From Symsagittifera roscoffensis (Eukaryota > Xenacoelomorpha > Acoela > Convolutidae): a stretch of DNA of 64,000 nt. Positions 23,235 to 31,256 of this stretch are shown here, piece after piece. The first letter of the stretch is position 1; each line of letters starts with the position of its first letter. The position numbers and the translations under genes were made by a program. Below the pieces are notes generated by a model, which did no database searches, was not told the DNA's origin, and saw only the letters and a list, made by a program, of their open reading frames with translations. The stretch spans positions 90,371,845-90,435,844 of the forward strand of contig NC_087062.1 of NCBI RefSeq assembly GCF_963678635.1, in the 5' to 3' direction.

Positions 23235-24329
23235 TGCAGGTGTGTGCAGATTTTGATTGCTGTTTAGCGATAGTGTGAAAATTTTATATGGTTGTGAATT
23301 TTGGAAGGTAGATAAACTTAAGTCCGATGCAAACTTCTGTAAATGACCACTGGCACTGTATCTTGAGCAACACTCGGTTCTCTGGGACTCACTGGCAGAT
23401 GACAACACACGATGAGAACATCGATCTCGAGTCCGGGGAGTATGTGCCAGTCGGTCATGTCTGGAGGTTTGACCTTGAGAAACCCGTGATTTTGGAGTGA
23501 AATTTTAATTTTGGAAATTTCGAATGGAGCATGTCATGCTCAGTTTTCTCGAACCAACTGAAAATGCAAAAGTCAAAAATCAGAACACCCGAATTAACAA
23601 TTGCGGGAAACTACTCAAGAAAAAGGCAGGAAATTGCTATTCGCAATTTCTCGATACGAAATATTAAGAGAGTAGAGCTGTCTTGTCCTGAAAACAGGAG
23701 AATAGAATACGGACTTGAGCCAGAACGACTATTCGAATGGAAAGGAGTGAACTCTGAATGGAAGAGTGGACAACTCGAGTGTCCCAAAGGTTCATTCAGA
23801 GACTTTGATTCTAGAGACAAAACTTACTTCTGTTATTAAAACTAATTGGCATTAAAACTTATTTAGTTATATTACTTAATTCTCAAGCTGCTCATCTTTT
23901 ACTTACTCCTCATACTCAAGTGCATCGATATGTGAGTTCCCAATTTAAATTTCTCGAGTGTATTTTATGATAGTTATGTTGAGATAAGGCGAGTTTTAGG
24001 TTGATCCATCTGAAATGGATCAAAGATCCACTGTCCAATAAAAAGTAACTAAGCGGATTGTTCCGACCCGGTTTTTAACGGCGTTCATGTATTTTGGGTA
24101 TTCCGAGACCTAAGTATGGGGACGTTTTTATTTCTAGAGTGGGGGGTATTTTGGTAGTGGCCTTTAAGCTGTAATGGGTTCCAGTCTCATGTCGCAAGCG
24201 AACCGAATTGGCTCCGACCGTTCTTGAGGCGGAAAAACACAAGAGATAGTGTCCCTGACTCTTGAGCCAAGGGTTATAGGGCCTATTTTTCTTAAGCCTC
24301 ATATGTGACTAAAGTAGGCGACTGTTACA
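23235..24329 (+). repeat. 5' LTR of element B
   Basis: 1,095 bp, starting TGCAGG and ending GTTACA, repeated at 46,072-47,173. It contains an AATAAA poly(A) signal at 24,037-24,042. An open frame of 102 codons (23,531-23,839) exists in both LTRs. Its left end directly abuts a truncated relative of the accessory region, with the short shared sequence ttcatg just upstream of both LTRs. Confidence 0.9.
24037..24042 (+). terminator. LTR poly(A) signal
   Basis: AATAAA inside the 5' LTR, with an identical copy in the 3' LTR at 46,874-46,879. The 3' copy would direct polyadenylation of the genomic transcript. Confidence 0.5.
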
Positions 24330-24340
24330 TAGTGTTTTTA

Positions 24341-24356
24341 TGGCGCTCCTGGGTGT
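24341..24356 (+). other. weak primer-binding-site candidate of element B
   Basis: The sequence tggcgctcctgggtg begins with the TGG expected opposite a tRNA CCA end, but lies 11 bp from the LTR and not directly against it. I could not match it to a particular tRNA. It may not be the real site. Confidence 0.2.
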
Positions 24357-24799
24357 TTTTACGACATCATGACTACGGAGTCGAACCCACTTGACACAGC
24401 TCCGGGCTACATGCCCATTCTAGAGTACCGGTGGTACGGTTCAGCGGGAACGTGTAAACCTTCCGGTTGTACCGTGATAGCTTTTTAAGAAAACTCAAGA
24501 AAACTTCCTGGTACGCTCTCCGAACGAGGCTTAGCTAACCGAGTAAAGGGGGGCAACTAGGGGGACAAAAAAACGAGCAAAAAAGAATACAAATAGGAAC
24601 AAAAACCATAAAACGAAAAAAGACAGTGACTTTGATACCAAATTAGTTGGATCGAACCTTTGTATTAATTAAATAGTATACACATACTGTTTTACAAGAC
24701 CGATCGTTTCGATCAATCTAGAAATTTAATCCAGTGACTTCGGTAGGGTGCCCGAGTGGAGGGCGTTGTTAAGGGTTTTTAGATAGATTGCGGCCCAAC

Positions 24800-24923
24800 C
24801 GGACCACTAGGAGACTTGACTGGAAAGGGTGACCAAACGAGTGGGAAAGAGGTTCACAAGGATCGAAACGGACCACTAGGAGACTTGATTGGAAGAGGTG
24901 ACCAGTCGAGTGGGAAAGTGGTT
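24800..24923 (+). repeat. 69-bp-period direct duplication in leader
   Basis: Two copies of about 55 bp starting ggaccactaggagacttga, at 24,800 and 24,869, differing at a handful of positions. Each contains gagtgggaaag near its end. Confidence 0.75.
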
Positions 24924-25830
24924 CTGCTGTCAAGGGCAGAACAGAGACAACCAGCACAGGATCGCTACAAGAGGACGCACAGGGGTGTTCTCAAGACGAA
25001 CAACGGGTATCGTTAGAATCCACATTACATTATAGGAAATAAGTGTTAAATTGGATAAGCGGAGTCCCATTGTTTTGAGGCAGTTTTTACTCAAGCAGGC
25101 CTGGAAACAGGTCTACGGTTTTCTCACGAGAGGTTTAGCACCCGGCGCTTAAGGGATTTTTCGGCTTAAGAGGGGGGCTAAAGAGGGGGGAGGTTAGTAG
25201 GGGGGCTGGTTAGGTTAGAGGTTGGCGGTTGTAAATTGCAAAAAGGGGGGAAATTAGAGTAACTAATTAATCGACATCGTTGATTCAGTTACATTAGCCA
25301 TCAACACGCGTGGTAATAATAGGTGGATATCCAAAAATTTAACTCGAGTTAAGATTGGTACGCTGGTTGGATCGGTAGGGGGGAACGGATATAGACAGTT
25401 TTGGTGACACCTCATAAGATCACTAGTGGGGGGAGGAAAACGCGTGGCAATTAGGTACCAGACATTTTTTTTGAAAGAAGGTTGACATTTGTCTCCTTTG
25501 AATTTTAGGTGGGTTGATTTCTCTGTTTTATTATTTTTTCTGGTATAAAATTTTTTTTTATATATATATTGTTGCATTTTGGTGAAGATTTGCGATTGGT
25601 TTTTTATACAAACAGGTGATCACAAGATACCTGCGCACAAGTTTTGGCTTTCAATTGCTGGGAACATTGAAAAAGAGGTAACTATAAAAGGGGGGGCCAG
25701 ATTTGGCAACCAAGAGAGGGTTTTTGGGAAAATTTTCACTAGAGCTTGAGTGGTGGTACAAGGTACAGTGAACCAAGAAGTCCCTACAACGAGGAAGAAA
25801 GAAATCCGACATCCAGACACTCAGTGACGA

Positions 25831-26143
25831 GTTTTGGGACATTAGTCTTGGGACGTTGGTCTTGGGACGTTGGTCTTGGGACGTTAGTCTTGGGACGTTG
25901 GTCTTGGGACGTTGGTCTTGGGCCATTGGTCTTGGGACGTTAGTCTTGGGACATTGGTCTTGGGCCATTGGTCTTGGGACATTGGTCTTGGGACGTTAGT
26001 CTTTGGCCATTGGTCTTGGGACGTTAGTCTTGGGACATTAGTCTTGGGACGTTGGTCTTGGGCCATTGGTCTTGGGACGTTAGTCTTGGGACGTTGGTCT
26101 TGGGACGTTGGTCTAGGGACGTTGGTCTGGGGACGCTGGTCTG
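25831..26143 (+). repeat. 14-bp minisatellite, about 22 copies
   Basis: Consensus gtcttgggacgttg, with variants gtcttgggccattg, gtcttgggacgtta and gtcttgggacattg. Since 14 is not a multiple of three, three units cycle through all frames, and none of the dominant variants makes a stop. This is why long repetitive open frames appear on both strands, and I do not regard these as genes. The array lies about 280 bp upstream of the gag start. Confidence 0.9.
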
Positions 26144-26426
26144 AGGATACCAACAAGAAGTACTGGGACAACACTGAATAGTCTTGGGACGGTAAAGAGA
26201 AAGTCTTGGAACAGCATTAGGAAGGGGGCACTACAAAAGTAATAGGTTAGGTTGAAGCACCAAGTACAAAAACACGTTCCCTATCCTAACCTAACACGAA
26301 AGAGCTTACAAGAGTTTAAGAAAAATTGTTTTTAGCGAATTGTCAATTTCTTTTTCCTTAGAGTTTTTAACCTTAGAATAGAATTTTTGTAGATAATAAT
26401 ACTGTAAATAATAACAATTGTAAATA

Positions 26427-28373
26427 ATGAGGCGGAGCAGGGTACCGGTAGCTGAAAAAAGATCTACCGAAGCAAAGTATAATTCGTCGCTATGCAAAGC
26501 AACATCAATGGGTCCGAAGATAACAAAGAAGAGCTTTTCAGTTAACATGGTCAGCACAAGGAGTACAACGGAGAACAGAGCAAAAGAGGGCACGGCGGGG
26601 GAACGAGTAGAACCCACCATCGAGATTGATCTAGAGACACCCGATCAAAGTGTGGATGAAACAGGGAAAATGGCGACGGAGTCAACTCCAATGCCCAACG
26701 CAGAAGAACCAAACCCGACACCCATAGAGTTCTCACCAATAGACAACGCGGAAGATGCAATAGGCAACACCGAAGAAACGGTGAAAGAAGACTCTCAAGT
26801 AAAAAGGACATCTTTTACGGAGAAGTTGGCAATAATGGTCGGAATAAAAACGAAAGAAAACGTGACCGAAGAACCAAAAGCTGAAAGAGCACGGACATTT
26901 GGGACAGTGAGCACGAAGACGACAGAAGCCAACCCAAGAGAGGAACACGCTAAAGCAGAGGCTACGGCCAAAGAGAGACCGACAGCTGACCATGAAGAGA
27001 CTACCATTGAGCTGGGTGACTTATTGGCGAAACTAAATCAGATTGACAAAAGACTGAAGCACAGTGAAGAAGATAGAGAGGTGATAAAAAAAGAATTAAG
27101 ATACAACAAGCACGAGTATCTAGACAGTTATTTTAACCTAGCTAAGGCAACAGATGAGAGACTCAAGGAAATGTCAGATAAGGTAGAAGCCACCAATGAA
27201 GAACGAGAAAAGAACATCAAAAAAGACATGCAACAGTTGAAAAACCGATATGATGATGTCAACAGCCAATTAGGAAGCCTGGAAAGGAGAATGGACACAA
27301 TGAGCAAGAGTCAGGCCGAAAGTTCGTGTGCAATACAGGCGAAATTGGATGCAATCTTGAGAAGTTCTACTTCACAAGAAAGACCGGCAGCGGATCGTAC
27401 GCAAGGCACCAGAGTTGACTTTGTAGAACCACAAAGGAACAAACGGCAATCGACACCGTTGCCCATAAACAGGGATGCGGTGAGCATAGCACCAACAGCT
27501 GCGAAAACAATAATGAAGAATGGAACGTCGAATACAACGACTGGTCCGGGAGATTCGACAGCTAACAGCAACGCAGGACCGGATGCTATGACATGGGCTA
27601 ACACTTGGGAAATGATGAATAGAACTTTAGAGGCCTTCGCTACGAGGAACACTGACTCGAATGATAGAAGAGAAGGAAAATCCAGAAAAACATTCAAAAA
27701 ACCAAAAGAATTCAAAGATGACTCTGATGGTTGCATTGATACTTGGGTGGAAGTGATGAGACTACACCTAGAACAGGACAACTTGGACGATGAAAGACAA
27801 GCGTGCACAGCCATACTCAGCAATTTAGAAGGCACGGCATTAAAATGCGTGGTTGCGAAGAAAGAAGAAGAACGCGATACCGCGGACAAAATCTTTGAAA
27901 TACTGTTGAATAGATTCGGCTCAGGCATGAAGGGTCATCAAGCGATGATGCGATTTGAAAAAAGAAGACAGAGAGATGACGAATCGATAGACAGGTTCCT
28001 AGACGATCTCGAGAGCTTGAGAAGAAGGAGTGACCCAGAAGAATCTACCAATAGAAGAAACTTCAGCATAGCCTCAAAGTTTATTGATGGGGTAAAAAGT
28101 GATGACTTGAGAACGATGTTAGCAACGTATTACACATTGTCAAAAGATAGTGCACCAACTCCAGAAGAGATGAGGCAGAAGTCAAGAGAATACATGCTGA
28201 TGAAACCCAAGAAATACTCGTACTCAGACAACAGGAACACCCAGGGGGGAGTCAGCCACAAAGGTCGTCATGGTACAAGTCTAGAGATGACATGGACAAA
28301 CGCAGGTCGTGTGCTAACTGCGGGTCAGTTGATCATCATGTGGCGGATTGCACGACATACAAACAGGGCATGA
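26427..28373 (+). CDS. gag: gag polyprotein (matrix/capsid part)
   Basis: 648 codons. The N-terminal ~190 residues are highly charged and low in complexity. Residues about 195-300 are rich in Glu, Lys and Leu with a likely coiled coil. Residues about 430-590 form a capsid-type Retrotrans_gag region, with the pattern CIDTW, a W-F helix set and FEKRRQRDDESIDRF. The open frame ends without a zinc knuckle. The knuckles continue in the overlapping frame (start 28,292), one base back, so a frame change is needed in this overlap. A G6-A run at 28,244-28,250 is the likely place. The ATG at 26,427 gives the longest frame, and an internal Met 28 is an alternative. In the cell this protein would assemble the cytoplasmic particle. 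Confidence 0.8.
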   Translation: MRRSRVPVAEKRSTEAKYNSSLCKATSMGPKITKKSFSVNMVSTRSTTENRAKEGTAGERVEPTIEIDLETPDQSVDETGKMATESTPMPNAEEPNPTPIEFSPIDNAEDAIGNTEETVKEDSQVKRTSFTEKLAIMVGIKTKENVTEEPKAERARTFGTVSTKTTEANPREEHAKAEATAKERPTADHEETTIELGDLLAKLNQIDKRLKHSEEDREVIKKELRYNKHEYLDSYFNLAKATDERLKEMSDKVEATNEEREKNIKKDMQQLKNRYDDVNSQLGSLERRMDTMSKSQAESSCAIQAKLDAILRSSTSQERPAADRTQGTRVDFVEPQRNKRQSTPLPINRDAVSIAPTAAKTIMKNGTSNTTTGPGDSTANSNAGPDAMTWANTWEMMNRTLEAFATRNTDSNDRREGKSRKTFKKPKEFKDDSDGCIDTWVEVMRLHLEQDNLDDERQACTAILSNLEGTALKCVVAKKEEERDTADKIFEILLNRFGSGMKGHQAMMRFEKRRQRDDESIDRFLDDLESLRRRSDPEESTNRRNFSIASKFIDGVKSDDLRTMLATYYTLSKDSAPTPEEMRQKSREYMLMKPKKYSYSDNRNTQGGVSHKGRHGTSLEMTWTNAGRVLTAGQLIIMWRIARHTNRA

Positions 28374-29056
28374 AGAGTTTGGGATATGCACCAGATGAGG
28401 AAGATATGAGCCAGATGGAAGAACACGAGTTCTATAGTGGCTGGATCATCAAAATAGGTGCAAGATGCTTCCTCTGTAACCAAGAGGGGCACTTCAGGAG
28501 GGACTGTCCGTTGTTCTGGGAAGCGGTCAAGAATCAGAGTCATCCAAAAGACAAGTTGGCATTGGCAGCAGTGCAGAACCAGAGAAACAGACAAGGTGAA
28601 TTCGAGACGAAAAAACTTGAGGGACCGAATGTAGAGCTACCAACGAAAACAGTGAAAGCTGTAACACAATGTGGTAGTGCAGCAGAGGCCACGACGAAGA
28701 AAGCCCCAGAAATAGATTATGAGAGGGCGGCAGCGGAGGCCATCAACAAGGTGAAGCAGGATCTGGCAGCAAAAGAAATAGAGCAACGATTAAAGCTGGA
28801 GATCGAGAAACAGAATTTCAACGAAGCATTAACTGGATTGATGACGGCACCAGAGGCTGTATCGGGCTCGACAAAGACTGGAAATTGTAATACCGTAAAA
28901 GTGGTGACGGGAAGGCCATTCGGCATATCGAAAATCGGGGCTAGGATAATGTCTATAATCACAGTGGGCGGCCACGAGGTAACCAGAAACTTGAGCGAAC
29001 CGAGCGACCAGACACTAATGCACATTGACGTGTACGCAGATTACTTGATTACTTGA
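28292..29056 (+). CDS. nucleocapsid with two CCHC zinc knuckles, pre-protease linker
   Basis: 254 codons. Two perfect CX2CX4HX4C knuckles are visible: CANCGSVDHHVADC (residues 7-20) and CFLCNQEGHFRRDC (residues 58-71). Such knuckles bind the genomic RNA in the particle. After them comes a Lys/Glu-rich linker. The frame is already open well upstream of 28,292, so the ATG is probably not a real start, and this is the continuation of gag after a -1 frame change. It ends at a TGA created by a tandem 8-bp duplication (attacttg twice, 29,040-29,055), beyond which the neighbouring frame carries on. Confidence 0.75.
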   Translation: MDKRRSCANCGSVDHHVADCTTYKQGMKSLGYAPDEEDMSQMEEHEFYSGWIIKIGARCFLCNQEGHFRRDCPLFWEAVKNQSHPKDKLALAAVQNQRNRQGEFETKKLEGPNVELPTKTVKAVTQCGSAAEATTKKAPEIDYERAAAEAINKVKQDLAAKEIEQRLKLEIEKQNFNEALTGLMTAPEAVSGSTKTGNCNTVKVVTGRPFGISKIGARIMSIITVGGHEVTRNLSEPSDQTLMHIDVYADYLIT

Positions 29057-29340
29057 GTTGTATAAGCCCACAAACTACTTCTAGAGCGTTGAGAGCACTA
29101 CTCACGAGAGGGGGCAGCAAGTCGGTACGTGTTGATAATAGGTATACTGAAGCTTATGGTCCACACGAGGTGATGCTAAATATAGATGGGATCAACATCT
29201 ATACCAAGACGATGATAACATGTGACGAAGACCTAATTGGACAAATCTACGTAGGGAAAGAAGAGTTGAAAAGAGATCGATTGGACACTGCGCCATGCTT
29301 GAAGAAGATGCAATGCACATTGGGACGGAGGCAGATGTGA
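29053..29340 (+). CDS. linker to protease, frame-shifted piece
   Basis: 95 codons in a third frame between nucleocapsid and protease. The content (IYTKTMITCDEDLIG) resembles the region preceding aspartic proteases in gypsy elements. It is a fragment of the same polyprotein: the frame changes at its start through the 8-bp duplication, and again near 29,290, where the protease frame takes over after what looks like a small indel. Confidence 0.55.
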   Translation: MSCISPQTTSRALRALLTRGGSKSVRVDNRYTEAYGPHEVMLNIDGINIYTKTMITCDEDLIGQIYVGKEELKRDRLDTAPCLKKMQCTLGRRQM

Positions 29341-31256
29341 CAGGGCACGTGCTAGACATAAGTGGCAAGAAGACTCAGTTACGTGGGTTACTTGACACGG
29401 GAGCGATCTTGAGTGTCATACCAATTGAGACTTGGGAACGAATGGGCTTCAACAAAGATGACTTGATAGACTCGAGAATACGGCTGTCAGCTGCAAACAA
29501 GGGGGCCCTTCGGGTGCTGGGCAGGACGCCGATAATAGCCCTCAATTTGGGGGAACGTAACCTGTGGATGAGCTTTATCGTGGTAGAAAACCTAGATGAA
29601 TCTGACCAATTCATCTTGGGCAGAGACTTCATCAGGAATTTCGACGTAACGATTGATCTAAATAACGCAATGTTCAGGATACGGAACCCGGATAGGAGGT
29701 ACGCAATCAAACCGGTAAATTTAATAATGGCAAATGAAAATAAAGCACCGGTATTCTTGAGTAGGAGGGTGAGGCTAAAAGCTAATGAAGCAGCAATCGT
29801 AAGCTTGAGGATGAAAAATTACAATGAACTAAGTGACAACAAGCAAGTGTGTATAGTTCCAAATCCTAATAGTCAAAGTGCTGCTGTTTTAGGAAGATCA
29901 TTCTCGATAACGAAGAGCGGCCTCTGCGTCAGTGTCTTGTTGAATACCCTTGATATACCGATCACGATACAGAGAGGGAGGAAACTGGGATATGCTTTAC
30001 CGGTTAAAACTCGATATGAAACGATTGAGAACTTAAAACAAAATGAAGTTGTTGATTGTCCCAATCACAGGGACAAGATTTGTATCTTGAGACGATTGCA
30101 AAAAATTGAATATTCTTCAGGTCTTATTAAATCACTTAAGTCAGAAACGGACGATGGGCTGTCGAGCTGTTCGAACTTTCCAGAGCGACCCACACTAGAT
30201 GAAATACAGACAGATAAACCGGTTCTGCCGGAGATTGAACATTTGAGGGGCAAACTGAAAGATGAACAGCTCGAAGCCATCAAGGACGTACTAGAGCGGA
30301 ACGAAGAAGTTTTCTCGAGGCATAAGGCGGATATCGGGTGTTGTAATTTTGTTGAGCATGGAATAGAACTTGAGGAAAACGCGGTACCACACAGGGAGGG
30401 GGCGAGGCGTATGACCCCACACAAATCGGACGCGTGCAGAAAAGAAATCGAGACGTTACTAGAGTATGACATGATAGAACCATCCAAGTCACCGTGGGCG
30501 TGTGGAGTAGTGATGGCCAAAAAGAAAGGCGACCAGTTGAGGTTTTCTTGTGACTTTCGATACGTGAACTCCGTCACGGTGAAGGATGCCTATCCCATAC
30601 CTAGAATTGATGAAAGCCTCTCGAAGTTAGGTGATGCAAAATTTTTTACGACTCTTGATTTAGGCTCGGCTTTTTGGCAGGTACCATTAAGGAAGCAAGA
30701 CAGGGACAAGACAGGGTTCGCCTGCGAGTTGGGTCTGTTTCAATGGAAACGGATGCCGTTTGGACTCTGCAATGCCACAGCCACGTTTCAGCGGCTGATG
30801 GCACACGCGCTGCTAGGCGTGACGAAGAAGTACGGCAACCTGGTAATGTGCTATGTGGACGACGTGGTAATAGCGACGCCAACACTAGAAGACCACATTG
30901 AGAGACTTGACGAGGTGTTCGCGTGCATGAAGAGATCGGGGCTGAAGTGTAAACCATCAAAGTGCGAGATACTCAAGGACTCAATTAAATACTTGGGCAG
31001 GGTGGTAGACAAGCACGGTATCAGACCTGATCCAGACGCCGTAGAGGCAGTCCTAACCTGGAAATCACCAAAGACGGAACACCAGCTGATGAGCTTCCTG
31101 GGCTTCGCTAACTACTACAGAGAACTCATCAAAGGCTATGCGGACAAGGTATACCCGATGCAACAATTAATGAGACACAAGGGCAAGAAGTTCACATGGA
31201 ACAATGCGGCAGAAGAGTCATTCCAGAGAGGCACCAGTACTGGGTATGCCGACTGA
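29295..31256 (+). CDS. pol: protease and reverse transcriptase
   Basis: 653 codons. The retropepsin-type aspartic protease has its active site L-D-T-G-A with DTG at residues 34-36, and the flap/C-terminal motif ILGRDFIRNF follows at about 112-121. RT occupies about 380-640: KSPWACGVV, LRFSCDFRYVN, FFTTLDLGSAFWQV, FGLCNATATFQR and the catalytic YVDD at residues 520-523, then the thumb and connection. All seven RT blocks look intact. The frame runs out at the start of RNase H (residue ~645), where comparison with the array units shows about 20 bp missing. Upstream it overlaps the linker frame, and the ATG at 29,295 is probably internal to a polyprotein. Confidence 0.9.
   Translation: MLEEDAMHIGTEADVTGHVLDISGKKTQLRGLLDTGAILSVIPIETWERMGFNKDDLIDSRIRLSAANKGALRVLGRTPIIALNLGERNLWMSFIVVENLDESDQFILGRDFIRNFDVTIDLNNAMFRIRNPDRRYAIKPVNLIMANENKAPVFLSRRVRLKANEAAIVSLRMKNYNELSDNKQVCIVPNPNSQSAAVLGRSFSITKSGLCVSVLLNTLDIPITIQRGRKLGYALPVKTRYETIENLKQNEVVDCPNHRDKICILRRLQKIEYSSGLIKSLKSETDDGLSSCSNFPERPTLDEIQTDKPVLPEIEHLRGKLKDEQLEAIKDVLERNEEVFSRHKADIGCCNFVEHGIELEENAVPHREGARRMTPHKSDACRKEIETLLEYDMIEPSKSPWACGVVMAKKKGDQLRFSCDFRYVNSVTVKDAYPIPRIDESLSKLGDAKFFTTLDLGSAFWQVPLRKQDRDKTGFACELGLFQWKRMPFGLCNATATFQRLMAHALLGVTKKYGNLVMCYVDDVVIATPTLEDHIERLDEVFACMKRSGLKCKPSKCEILKDSIKYLGRVVDKHGIRPDPDAVEAVLTWKSPKTEHQLMSFLGFANYYRELIKGYADKVYPMQQLMRHKGKKFTWNNAAEESFQRGTSTGYAD

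Larger units (their letters stand above)
24330..26426 (+). other. long untranslated leader of element B
   Basis: About 2.1 kb without a credible gene between the 5' LTR and gag. It contains a direct duplication of ~55 bp at 24,800-24,854 and 24,869-24,923 (period 69), several G-rich runs at 25,170-25,260, and a 14-bp minisatellite at 25,831-26,143. In retroelements the leader carries packaging and dimerisation signals, but I cannot assign these here. Confidence 0.6.

Noticed and set aside
23531-23839. 102-codon open frame present in both LTRs, as an LTR-encoded protein
   Set aside because: All three differences I find between the two copies within the frame change the amino acid, and no motif is seen. 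LTRs of this length can be open by chance.
24740-24870. tRNA-like boxes in the leader of element B (gcccgagtgg and gatcgaaac)
   Set aside because: The distance of about 110 bp is too long for a tRNA and no cloverleaf can be drawn.
25746-26181. Repetitive open frames on both strands (for example residues repeating PKTNVPR)
   Set aside because: They are a direct result of a 14-bp minisatellite without stop codons in any frame.
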